Origin: Choristocarpus tenellus KU-1152
Lineage: Eukaryota > Phaeophyceae
NCBI GenBank assembly: GCA_964200185.2
Contig: CAXNAD020000075.1
Span: 1-32,112, forward strand
DNA length: 32,112 nucleotides
Reading direction: 5' to 3'
The first letter of the stretch is position 1, and the number at the start of each line of letters is the position of its first letter. Made by a program: the position numbers and the translations under genes. This document shows, one piece after another, positions 20,501 to 30,609 of the stretch. The notes beneath the pieces are model-generated. The model did no database searches. It was not told the origin of the DNA and saw only the letters and a list, made by a program, of their open reading frames with translations.

Positions 20501-23500
20501 CGGTTATTGTACTGCCCCTATTCCCTTGTGTTATATTTCTGCACTAGTAGCATAATATTTTTATTGCCGTACCCACTCTCCTTGCCTCCACTATTTACAA
20601 AATGTCTCAGAACCAAAAAATACTACTTTTTGTGATATGCAGTTCTATTCCTCTGAAGACTTTTTTTTTGTAAGATTGTACACCTCTCTGTGTTGTGAAT
20701 TTAGGTCACGTCAATGACCACACTACACACCTCCAGCCAGATAGTTTTTCTGTAGGGGATCTGTGCAGTTGTGTGTCTATAAAGATTTTACAACATGCTC
20801 AGATGGTGATTCTGTCCATACCAAAAAAATGACCTTTTGTGATTTAAAAGCTTTGATATTACCAATATTGTATTATGAAGAATAATGATTAGGGTGCTTG
20901 TGTTCAAAGTAGACTCACCTGTCTGCCCAATCACACCTGTTAGACTAAGTCTGTTTTGAGAATGCACTCACGCATCAATTGATACCAGGCCTTAACTAGT
21001 TGATGCCTTCTCATATATCATTGCAATATATATTATAGATGTGTATGTCAGGGCAAGGACAGACCATTCCTTTTTTTATTTGAGGAGAGGAGATTTTGTC
21101 GCCATCTGTTTTTTTGGGGGGGAGATGAGGAACTTCTTATTTAGGAAGAACAGCCTTGCGTAGTGTTTTGTTTTGTGTAGGCCACCAAAAACATCTGTTT
21201 CAAAAGCCAACTCATTTCCTGGTGTTTTAATTATGGTTACAGTTCTGGTCAGTGATATGGCGGTATGGTACAACTTATGAAATAATCCGTTGGTGGTACA
21301 TACGAAATTGCTTGTACTGCTCACAGTATATATCATCAGGTAATACAGTTCGACCAACAGCGGATTTCTTATTTGTTGGAAAGTGAGAAGTTGCAAGACT
21401 AGTTGGCAACCTGTGAAATGCTTCTTTTTTAGAACACTGTTGACTCTCTGAAAAAAAGATGAATGAAAAAAAGGTTCTCTATATTAAGAATTATATTTCA
21501 TTTGATGTGCTACTATGAGTGAAAATAATTATTCTGAATATGTCCACTTTTGTAGCGCACAAGATTGAGTCTGAGAGAAGGATTTTTGTGAAGACAAACA
21601 CCTTCCATTTGCACCCACTTCGTTGTGCGTGGGATTATTTGGGAGGTATGGATGATAATGCCTCTCAGAACACTTGTATTTACTATGAAGGCACACGGAA
21701 GAGAAGAGGGTAATCCTCTATTGCCAATACATCCTTTAAGAAGTGTGTACTTTGTATTGTGGGTGTCGTTTTGAAGTCCTCTTTTTTCCCAAGAGTTGCA
21801 CACAAGAAGCAGTCATGTTTTTAGCTAAAGCGTCTCATGTGTAACCCCTCCCTTGCAGGAGTAGGCCCTGTGAATTCCCCTTTACCCCCCCTCCCCCTGA
21901 CACCGCAAACTACAGACTGTGTACTACTATTGCCTATCAGGACTACCGGGTTTGCTCACATCACGTTGCTTGTCCTCACCAAATCCCCGCTTAACCTTGG
22001 CTCAGCCAATGATCTAGTGTCATTCTATGAGGAGAGTACACATGTCTCTTCTGTTAAATTGGTTTGCTATAGGGCTTGCATGGAATAAGGTGCTTGCTCC
22101 GGTTTTTTTCGTGCAACCCCATCAACTGTCAAAATCAATGATAATCTTTGTGCCGTTATTACGCTGGTACATGTTGATGGTGGTGCCACAGGTATTTGAG
22201 CTCTTTCGACAGAACAAGGGGTCTGTGTACTGTGTGGATATTGACACACAGGGAACGTTAGTTGCCAGTGGTGGCACGGATCGGATGATTCGACTGCTGG
22301 ACCCCAGGGGGGAGGCCAATGGAGGGGGCAAGATCTGTAAGCTTGATGGGCATGGAGACAATGTTCGCTGTGTGAGAATTGATGAGGGGGGGACACGAGT
22401 GGTGAGTTTGACTTTATCGTGACAGTGCTATTGAGAATCATTTCTCTTCTTTCTTGGGTAGCCCAAAAGGGGGGATGGATGAGTTGCTGAAGAATGCTGA
22501 GCTCTGGCATTTGGGCTGCAGCTGAAGTGTCTGCTCAGAGTTGCCTCTTCCTGAGTTGGCAGCTAGCTGTCTTTTGAAGCTTTGATAGTCTTCTTGTCTA
22601 AATGGTAAGGTTTTGCTATGGTTTTGTGTTTTGATGGGGCCTGCCTCAGGTGTCAGGATCAAGTGATGGCACCCTTCGAGTGTGGGATGTTCGTCAGCAA
22701 TGCTGCCTTGGGGTTTACGAGCTCCCAGCAGGGTCTGTGTGGGCTATACATCCCAGGTACAGATACGATGGGAGTTCATAAAAGACAAGCTTTACTCACA
22801 CAGATGTTGTCAACAACGTGTGGATATACAAAATCGCTCTTTATCCTATGTCATGATTCAAGCGCTGGCTGCTCCTTGGAAATCCTTTTGAGGACGCCCT
22901 GCTGATAACCTTTCCTAGTTTTGTTTGGCTTCCCCAAGGGGTCGTACCCTGTCTGTCTAGATGCTTTCCAGATATCTCCACAGCATGCTTCCTGCTTCCT
23001 GGGGAACTTTCCAAAATGTCTCACACTGTACTCAAATTATAGTCATTACACCATTATCATTCCCAGGGGGAACACAACACAATTCAGCAGTGCCTTTCAT
23101 AAGCTGAGCCTGGTTGCCCTTTGCACTCATGTTGAAATTGACCCCTGACAAGATCTTATTTTCAAAATTACACAAAATCCAGTTGCTCTACCTCTTGTCT
23201 GACCCTAACAAAATTATCCCAATCCTTCGATTTCATGTCCCCTTTGCCCCTAACTGTACTTGGCGAATGGAAAGATCACACGTATTTTTATTCCACTTTT
23301 TAGGTTTGTTGTGAGTGTATTGATACTGCCATGTGCTATGTAGATATAGATTCACAACAGGCTGTGTACATGACTGTATGCCCCTTGTGCTCCACTTCTA
23401 GTCACCCAAATTTGCGTTGTCTGTCTCTTGGGTAGTGACGATTTTTGTCCCCCATGCCAACCCTTCCACCACTTGGCTGCCCCTCCCCCCCTAGTCCATG

Positions 23501-26500
23501 TGACTCAGATGTGTACTACAGCGGAGGCCTTGGGAGGCGTGTATTTAGAACAGACTTCACTACGGGCTGCAGCTCATTAGTGTGTGTTGCCAAGGCGGAA
23601 GTGCTGGACCTGTCTATAGAATGTGGTGAGTGCCATGTGATCATGTGTTGAATATGATATGCTTCAGCTTTTTGCTATTTTTTTATTGCTTTGGATATAT
23701 TTTGTAGAGTGACGTGGTCTGTGTTACCTTTGTTTCCTTGATTGTGTGTGTGGACCTTCCTCCATGCACCACATCATGGGCATCTTGACTCTCCTTTTTT
23801 CTAGTCTCTTGTGGACTGTATAATAGGAGGTTTTGCAATTGGCATTTGGAGGGGTGGAGGGTCAATCCCCTGCCCCATGCTTTGGACCTCGGTGTAGTCT
23901 GTGTATTTCAAGATTGTCCCCTATTCTAAAATATGCAATGATAGATACCCTAAGCCCTTGTTTGGCAACCCCTCCCCCTCTCTCGAAAATATAGTTAGGG
24001 GACAAGAAAAAGTTACAAGTGTGGAGAGTGGCAATGACAATGGGATGAGCCATAAGCCATTAGCAATGTGGCTCTCCTGCACCAGGCCAGAAGTGTCCCT
24101 TTGGGGATGTGGTAAGCAGGGGGAGAGGCTGAGGACGGGTTCGGCTGTGGGTGAATTTGTGCGTGAAGGTGGTGTGGAAGGGTCAAGCATGGCACTGCTG
24201 AAGGAGCCGTATATGGTTATCCCAGGCCAGCCTGGTGTGGTAAGGCACCACTTTCTCAACAACAGGTGTGGAAGGGAGAGTGAGAAGGGGAAGGAAGAGG
24301 GGAGGGGGGGGAGAGATTTTTATGGCATGGTAGGGTTTTTATTGTTTTTGACTTGGTGTAATTGTAGAGTTAATCCTTAAGGAATTTTTGGAAGAAGGAA
24401 ATTGTGAAAAATGAGCGTAAGTGTTCATTTTATTTTTAATAGTTACTAGTGAATTTGGAATAGTAATACGCATGCATGTATGTAACCCAACATGCATGTG
24501 TCTGGGAAACAGGCGGCATGTGCTGACTGAGGATGATGCAAGTCCTCCAAATATAGGGTTGTGGGATGTCACCAAGGGAAAACAGGTATGGAATCCTGAT
24601 CATAGGAAGCGGTTTCGTGGTTGAAGAAGGGTGTTTTGTTAAGAGTTGTTTGTGATCGGTGAGGTATTTGGGATTAGACTGCGACTGTTGAGTGATACAA
24701 ATCCAATGTGCCCGTAATGGGGGAACAGTGTGGTTGGAGGGAAAGATGAGTGCCCTGCGATATGCAAGCAGCTGTGATTTGTTATAGTAGAGGGGTAAAG
24801 GGGAGAGTGCTTGTGGAGAGTTTGAAATTGAAACTATGCATAGAACAGATCTGGTTTATTTTTTCGTGATGTCTGTCACCTATCCTGTCTACTCAGGTGG
24901 AGGAGTATCCCCCAGGCACAATGATGGAGGAGAAGGCTAAGGAGCTGCTAGAGCTTATAGCGGTCCGCCCCTGGTTTAGTGTGGACACGCACCTAGGAAC
25001 ACCTGTTGTGTCTCTTTCAGAGACAAACGCCTTCGATGGAGAGCTCTATGCTGTAGACGCCTCCCGGGATCACAACCCTCCACATAGCAGATCACCAACT
25101 GGCCATGGGGAAGGGGGGGGAGGATGTCACGGAGAAGATGAAAATGGGCACCGCAGCGGGGGAGGCTCAGGGGAGGGGCAATCAAAAAGGGGGAGAGGGA
25201 ATGGTGGAGCCCTTGTACGCTCCTCTGCCCATAGTGAAGTCAAGGTGGGTTGTGAATTGGAACGTGCTGTTCTTATTGAGATACATGGGGCAGGGGGGAA
25301 AGGACTCAACAGGTGACATCATGCAGAGAGTTTGGGGTATGTTACGGGGGCAGTGTTGGAGGGTGTCAGTTACAGAAACTCAATTATATCTATTGTTGCT
25401 CTTAGTACTGTAGTGATTTCAGTATGAGTAGACCTAACTCTATGAAGGGTTATAAACCAGCCCTGCCCACTTTGCTATATAGTTGGTTAAAGGTTTTGCA
25501 TCAATAACTGTAAAATATCCTTGCTCAAGACAGAATTCTTATCATTATGCATAGGACCATCTTTGTTTTGAGGGTTCAAACAAATTATAGTATCTACCTA
25601 GTTCAAAAATTATGTTATCTCAATATCAAAATATAAGATTGTACAAAGTCAGCAGCTTCAGGAGGCTTCATACCGCCTTGCAGTTTTTGCACAGCTTTTT
25701 CTCATTTCTATAAACCACCTACTCCCAAAATTTTTCTTTATTTAAATGGAAACATCCTGTTGATGACGGGTTAAAGTTGAAGCAAGTGCCTTTAGCTGAA
25801 GTTGTGAGTTGCCTTGGTGGGGTGTTGTCATTGTAAACTTGACTTCTACCAATTGCATTTATATCATAGAAGTGCATCTCTAGCGCAAATTGAGTTTTCT
25901 TCCCTTTGCCCCTTTGATCTGGTCTACACCTTTACTAGCCTACTAATTAGTAAACCTAAGCTGTATTTGCACCATCAAGAAACTGTACATCAGGTGCCTT
26001 TGTCATTTCTGTTTGTTTTTTGAGGATGCATTTATATATGTATTATGTGAGTGCGTGCTGACAAGCAGGGAAGTGGTGAACAGAATGCACCTTCTCTTAA
26101 CTTGAGGTATGTTGGAACCGATTGTCTGTAAAGCAATTGGGTACCACCCATGACAGCTAAATGTTGTCAAATAGAAAGTACATGGGGCTACAGGTTTTTA
26201 GTGTGGTAGAAGGAAATTGGCGCAAGACAATCTTGTTCCTTTTGACAGTCATCTGGAGATTTTGGAAGTCCTACAAAAAAAGAGGTTCTCATACATCCCA
26301 AATTCTGTTTCAAGAGATGGGAACAAGATTGATTCTCCTTCAATTAATATGATCAATTGGGTGTGTTTGTACCATTGAAGTTTTAGAATTGTTATTATTG
26401 CATTTTTTTTTTGTTGAAATGCAAAATGGAAAAATTTAATTCTTTTTGATTGAACAAAAGTGTTTTGTTGAAGTTAAAAATAAATGCTTTGCTACCTGTT

Positions 26501-29500
26501 CAAGGGGGCTCAGGGATTGTGATGTAGTTTCACTGGAGATTGGCATCTAAGTGGGTGTTTGTTATGTCTGCACAAACTGTTTGCCTACACAAAGGGTATC
26601 TCTTTTTCTCCTGGCTATTTTGTAAAACGGATGCAAACATCAAAGGGAGCACTCTATTGGTTGAGGTGTGGCTTTTTATTTGAAGGTTGGGGTAGAGTTG
26701 TCATCATGGAGAATGTGCAATTGTATGAGCTTTCCCAACAGCACCAGCCAATTTGCTTGTTGTGTCCTTAGTATTGATGATGATCATACTCTCTTCATCT
26801 GCATATAACTGTAATTTATTTTTAAACAGTTAGGGTAGAGAGAGGATGGGGAAGTGAAAAGCCACTCCCTCCAGGGTCAAGACCAAAATGTTCATCTTTG
26901 ACCCATGAAACTGCCTTGCCATTCTGCTTTCGTTTTACTCCATGCTCTCCACCCACCCACACAGAGTGACACTTACTAACAGCACAATGTAACCTCTCCC
27001 CTCCCCCTCTCCCCTCTCCACTCCCTCCATACTACGGTTTTTATTTCCATACCACAAATGCACACCTGCCCGTTCAACATTTTTGCATGGTCACATGGTG
27101 TTGAAAGGTAAACCTGGGTGAGGGTGTGCTACGGGGGCTCTTTAGTCGGTGGCGCGAACGCCGACTCCAGCTGGTAGCTGGGGGAGACATTACCCCATCC
27201 TCTTCTGCCTCTAGTCACAATCGTAGAGGAGGTGGAGGGGGGCAGGGGGGTGGGGGTCATGGTCGACAGGGGAGCTATTCCACAGGTGGGAGCTATGATG
27301 AGGACTACGATGAGGAAGAGGAGGAAGAGGAGGATGAACAGGATAGGGATGAATGGGACAAAGAGGGCTCTGGAGTAGGGTCTGACTCTGGTGGAGAGAG
27401 AGGTGATGGTGATAGTACAGGACAGTGGTCAAGTACAGGAGGGTCGAGTACAGGAGGGCGGCGGAAAGATGGGGAGGGGGGGAGGGGAGGTGGGGTGTCA
27501 TTGAAGGGGGGGGGGGCAGGGACAGGGCAGAGACGAGGGGGGAGGGGAATTGGAGACAATGCTGTCTTGTGGGTGACTGAGACAGAGCATGGGGGGGAGG
27601 GCAGGGAGCGCACACTGCTGCACAGGAGGGTGGGGGAGTTTGATGGGAGAGAGGTGAGTTTTGTATCGTGTTTGTTTACCCTCTGTTGAAATCGTGTTGG
27701 TCCCCACTTTGGGTCATGCTGAAGGGATGGATGGGAGAGGATGGAGAGGAAATGTTTGTCAGATGGTTAGCGATGTGTATCACTGAGTAGTGAGGACTAA
27801 TTGGTAGGTTGTACTTTTGGGAGTAGTGGCGGTTAGGGTCCTGTGTGTATCTGCTTATTTTCAGAATCGCTATGATACAACATCGTTGTATCTATCAAAG
27901 GTTGTCTGACTTGCACTTGCAACTACCTCTTTGACAGAAGAAATGCCCCCCTGCCATTGCCCCTTGCACCGCCCATACCAACCTTCTTTTTTTAACCATC
28001 TCATATTCCCTTTGTATGTACCACAGGGTGACGAGTACATCCCTCAGTGGGTGAGGGACTGTGTTATGCATGGTGATTTTCATACTAAAGAACAGTCCAA
28101 GATTCCCTTCTTCCTTGTCCCATGGTCTTCAACATCTGTGTCAGCAATGGGGGGGGGTGAGAGTGGGGGAGAGCAGGCCGTGCCATCCAAGGGCCTTCCA
28201 CCAAACATGCGATACACTGCCCCAGCACAGATGCGTGTGTGTAAGGTGGGTTTCTACTCCTGTCAGGCATATTTTGTTTGACTTCAAACCTTGGAGCTTG
28301 GTGCTAGTTTTTGTTGTGTTTTTTTTGTCAGTGTTGGGGTGAGATGATTCTTTGACTGAGGCATTGTTTATGTACAACCAGGTTGTTAGGTATGTCCTGA
28401 CAAGCTGGAAGTAACTTGATCCTGCAACAATATTCATCGGATTGTTCTTACTTGGCCTCGTTGTAAGCTTGTCAACAGGACACAAGACCCAATTACTCTG
28501 TAGCTGCATAATATAGACAAATGTTGCTCCCTGTGCCCTACTAGGTCATGTCATGTTGTAGTTGCTTGACTGGTCACTTTGTGGATATGTTTGTGATTCA
28601 TTCAGATCACACCAAAAAAAACATGATATAAGAAATGTATCCATCACCAACAGGTCAACAGGTTAAATGTGTGATGAATAGTGGGTGTTGGTAAGAACAT
28701 CTATGTACTGCAGTATGATAATGATAAGAATTAAAATTAGGGCAAGTTGCAGGGGAAATCCATCCTATTAGTTACGTGGATTAGTGTTGTGTTTGGCACT
28801 CCTATATTTTTCATGTGTTTGTTTATTGACCTTACCTGCTTAACATGACACACCACTTGATCGTTGTCGCCTTGGAACTGCTTCATTGATTTATGCCAAA
28901 GTGCCTCACAAGACCACTTTTCCTCTAATCTCAATCTATCACATGTGTATATCCACATACATCAACATACAATAGGTGATCGCTTATGTATTATCTCATG
29001 ATGAGTGCAGCCAACACCTGGAGCGAAGAGTCTCCCGGAATGACGAGGGGGCTGGGGAGGGGTCTAGCAAGCGAGCACCTGAAGACACAGTTGAGGTGCT
29101 GTGTGGGGACCGGGTTGTGGAGGCGCATCTCTACCTGGGTGAGGAGGACAGGGGTGATCTTTTGTTTGGCTTGAGAAGACTTTCTTAGTTTTTATCTTGT
29201 TTGAAGTATAAGCATTTTCTTAGTTGCAGGTGGGCACAGCTGACGATGGGTCCATTGTGAGACACCACCAACTTGTAGTGAATTACATGTACAAATTGCC
29301 AAGTTGCAGTTTTGTTGGATTCCAAAGTCTCTAAGATTTGCACTCTATATATTTTTTAAGCGCTCTTAGTAACCGCTTTTGTATCACCTGTCCTCACATT
29401 TGCAGTAAAACTGTATCACCAGTTGTTCCTGACGTCTACTATATGCTCCTCTGAAGTATCATCTCATGTGCGGTTTTTGTACCATGAATAGCTACATACA

Positions 29501-30609
29501 ATATGCCCTCTCATAGCGAGGCATTTTATGAAATGGTATTGGGATAGCTAGGATTGACCAGGGTTTCATCTTGTACGTTTTTGAGCAGAGGATGTTGACT
29601 TATAGATAGCTGTGTACAGGAGCATCTAATCTCTGTGTCACCTTCACCTTTTCCTGGCATTCCCCCACAAGGTGTCTTTTCCACTCTTGCCTCTCTGTAG
29701 TAGCACAGTATGGTGTGGATCAGTTTGGTGTTTCTCGTTTGCCAAGCTCTTAGCAAGAGGAGCTGCAGGTTGTATATCAGGCATACAAGATCTGCTTGTG
29801 TGTACATAGAGCAACTTGACGAGTGTTATCTCTGTGTAGCCTCTCTTCGACTCATAGAGCTGACGTTTTGGCCTCTGCAATTGTGCTGAGTTCTGTCTCT
29901 CTGTTGTTTGCCTGCAAAATTCATGGAAAACATTGGTTGATTTCAGCACTCTGTGGATTGTCTTCGGGGAGATTTTTGGTGTGCAAGAGAGCACTATCTT
30001 TGTCGCAACAGTTCAGAGCATTTTTTTACTCCAGGGTATATATAGTAGTCGGAATTGGAGGGATCTCAAAAGCAGTATTTTTTTTGTCTTCAGTTCAAAG
30101 AGCTACAGTACTAAACAAACAGAAGGTGAACGACAAGTGGAACAATATCAGTCACGAAGGGAGTGTAGAGTTGTAGTTCTATTCTGTTCATCTTACAAAA
30201 TTTGCATGAAAGCACTGCTGGTAAGAGATCTGGGCTATCACACAGTAGTAGCAGTCATAGTGGTTGGTTTGTTGGACGACTCAAACAGCACTACTGCACT
30301 TAATCAGTTCACCCTGAGAGCCGATGCCCATGCATGATGGGGGGGAAATACATACTTGACTAAGAAGGATTGACAGAGTTTTGTATGAGCACTGGGTGTG
30401 TAACTTCATGAGTGTGTACAGCAAATATGATGCGTTATCAAAAGTGTTCAGATATGCTTGGCACATGCAAGGTCATATTTGTTATCCCTATTGATTATTT
30501 TTATACTTAGGCCTGACAGTGTTTTCCCGCGTCATTATCCTCAGGTGCAATTCAACAGTACATTTGGAGCAGCAGTGGAACCATGGTCCTCAAATATCGG
30601 TCTCGATGA
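17311..30609 (+). CDS. WDR48: WDR48/UAF1 homologue (WD40 propeller, deubiquitinase activator)
   Basis: Thirteen exons, 3174 bases including the stop, give 1057 residues, and all twelve introns match in phase. Animal WDR48 binds and activates USP1, USP12 and USP46, acting in DNA-crosslink repair and ubiquitin recycling. Eight WD40 units are visible, for example SGGLDKRMLVWDL, SGSSDGTLRVWD and RRHVLTEDD...GLWDV, the last with the spacing seen in human WDR48. After the propeller come RPWFSVDTHLG, VNLGEGVLRGLFSRW, EYIPQWVRD, SKIPFFLVPW and QQYIWSSSGTMVLKYR, all collinear with the conserved C-terminal domain of the family. The extra length, about 380 residues over the human protein, sits in Gly/Ser-rich, RGG-like and acidic loops at about 151-256, 288-347, 671-727 and 755-877. 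The start is the first ATG; a second one at 17344 is possible. Confidence 0.94.
17920..18288 (+). CDS. WDR48: WDR48 exon 2
   Basis: Phase 1 at both ends. It holds SHTDWVTSLAV and GSNDGTIKLWDL (blade 2), then a Gly/Ser/Asn-rich loop. The acceptor at 17918-17919 (tatcaagacag) is preferred over the stronger-looking ctgcag at 17857, because that one meets an in-frame TGA with the exon 1 donor. The donor is GAG|GTGAGT. Confidence 0.85.
18864..19261 (+). CDS. WDR48: WDR48 exon 3
   Basis: It starts in phase 1 after attccctccctag and ends in phase 0 at GAG|GTAAGT. Blade 3 is GHGDYVKCLAYSPHRSLL followed by SGGLDKRMLVWDLQ. Upstream lies a Ser/Gly/Pro-rich loop, downstream a 60-residue insert before blade 4. 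The preceding intron is 575 bases. Confidence 0.92.
19262..22191 (+). other. WDR48 intron 3, the longest
   Basis: 2930 bases. The plus strand is T+G-rich with short homopolymers. Open frames of about 100 codons on the minus strand (21076-21396, 21513-21803) show no recognisable domain. The GHGE-VFELF join is compatible with the family alignment, so no missing exon is required. Confidence 0.65.
22192..22401 (+). CDS. WDR48: WDR48 exon 4
   Basis: 70 codons, phase 0 at both ends. It holds blade 4 (GSVYCVDIDTQGTLVASGG, TDRMIRLLDPR) and the start of blade 5 (GHGDNVRCVRIDEGGTRV). The Trp of the WD motif is Leu here. The acceptor is tggtgccacag and the donor is GTG|GTGAGT. Confidence 0.93.
22650..22756 (+). 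CDS. WDR48: WDR48 exon 5
   Basis: Starts in phase 0 after gcctgcctcag with VSGSSDGTLRVWDVRQQ, completing blade 5 in the same register as human WDR48. It ends in phase 2 at CCCAG|GTACAG after VYELPAGSVWAIHP. Confidence 0.94.
23495..23625 (+). CDS. WDR48: WDR48 exon 6
   Basis: The acceptor follows a long C/T tract (cccccctag) and supplies one base to complete a Ser codon. It encodes VYYSGGLGRRVFRTDFTTG (blade 6) and AEVLDLSIEC, ending in phase 1 at GTGAGT. A nearer AG at 23508-23509 would break the phase. Confidence 0.9.
23995..24265 (+). CDS. WDR48: WDR48 exon 7
   Basis: It enters in phase 1 after aaaatatag and ends in phase 2 at AACAG|GTGTGG. It encodes LAMWLSCTRPEVSLWGCG (blade 7), a loop, and VRHHFLNNR at the start of blade 8. 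An upstream GTAAGG at 24240 was rejected because it would lose the conserved segment that aligns with the animal protein. Confidence 0.88.
24513..24585 (+). CDS. WDR48: WDR48 exon 8
   Basis: Short exon: one base plus 24 codons. It reads RHVLTEDD, then GLWDVTKGKQ, completing blade 8 exactly where animal WDR48 has RHILTKD and YWDV. The acceptor is gggaaacag and the donor is CAG|GTATGG. Confidence 0.93.
24897..25244 (+). CDS. WDR48: WDR48 exon 9
   Basis: 116 codons, phase 0. It holds LLELIAVRPWFSVDTHLGT and GELYAVDASRD, collinear with the segment after the propeller in animal WDR48. It ends in a Gly/Ser/Arg/His-rich stretch and HSEVK. The donor is AAG|GTGGGT. Confidence 0.92.
25245..27107 (+). 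other. WDR48 intron 9
   Basis: 1863 bases, T-rich, with C-rich runs near 26990-27020 shortly before the acceptor. I see no coding segment, and VK-VNLGEG joins well with the family. Confidence 0.7.
27108..27653 (+). CDS. WDR48: WDR48 exon 10 (low-complexity insert)
   Basis: 182 codons, phase 0, residues 728-909. It starts VNLGEGVLRGLFSRWRERR, matching the start of the family's C-terminal domain. Then come a Gly-rich run, an acidic run (DEDYDEEEEEEEDEQD), Ser/Gly repeats and RRGGRG-type motifs, before NAVLWVTETE resumes conserved sequence. Eleven consecutive G at 27506-27516 lie in frame. The acceptor (ttgaaag) is weak, but the alignment supports it. Confidence 0.88.
28027..28245 (+). CDS. WDR48: WDR48 exon 11
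   Basis: 73 codons, phase 0. It encodes EYIPQWVRDCVMHGDF and SKIPFFLVPW, which parallel PQW and KIPFYL in animal WDR48. It ends PAQMRVCK at AAG|GTGGGT. The acceptor is tgtaccacag. Confidence 0.93.
28976..29138 (+). CDS. WDR48: WDR48 exon 12
   Basis: It starts VIAYVLSHDECSQHLE in phase 0 and ends EVLCGDRVVEAHLYL plus one base at GTGAGG. This matches the ELLCQDQVL region of the human protein. Reading through the donor gives a plausible but non-homologous tail and a stop at 29186. Confidence 0.9.
29139..30544 (+). other. WDR48 intron 12
   Basis: 1406 bases. Overlapping frames of 90-134 codons occur on both strands at 29526-30337, with no domain I can name. They are about as long as chance predicts in this much sequence. 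Confidence 0.6.
30545..30609 (+). CDS. WDR48: WDR48 exon 13 (C-terminus and stop)
   Basis: Two bases plus 20 codons and TGA at 30607-30609. The acceptor is cattatcctcag. It encodes AIQQYIWSSSGTMVLKYRSR, clearly matching the VKHFIWKSGGDLTLHYR end of animal WDR48. It is too short for ordinary ORF finding and would easily be missed. Confidence 0.93.

Noticed and set aside
24240-24270. Ending WDR48 exon 7 at the GTAAGG donor at 24240
   Set aside because: It would delete VRHHFLNNR, which aligns with the animal protein and whose phase-2 end fits exon 8 exactly.
29644-29994. Minus-strand 116-codon frame with SPKTIHRVLKSTN, faintly like a Tc1-type helix-turn-helix
   Set aside because: There is no DDE catalytic pattern, no terminal inverted repeats and no further transposase sequence; the length is within chance.
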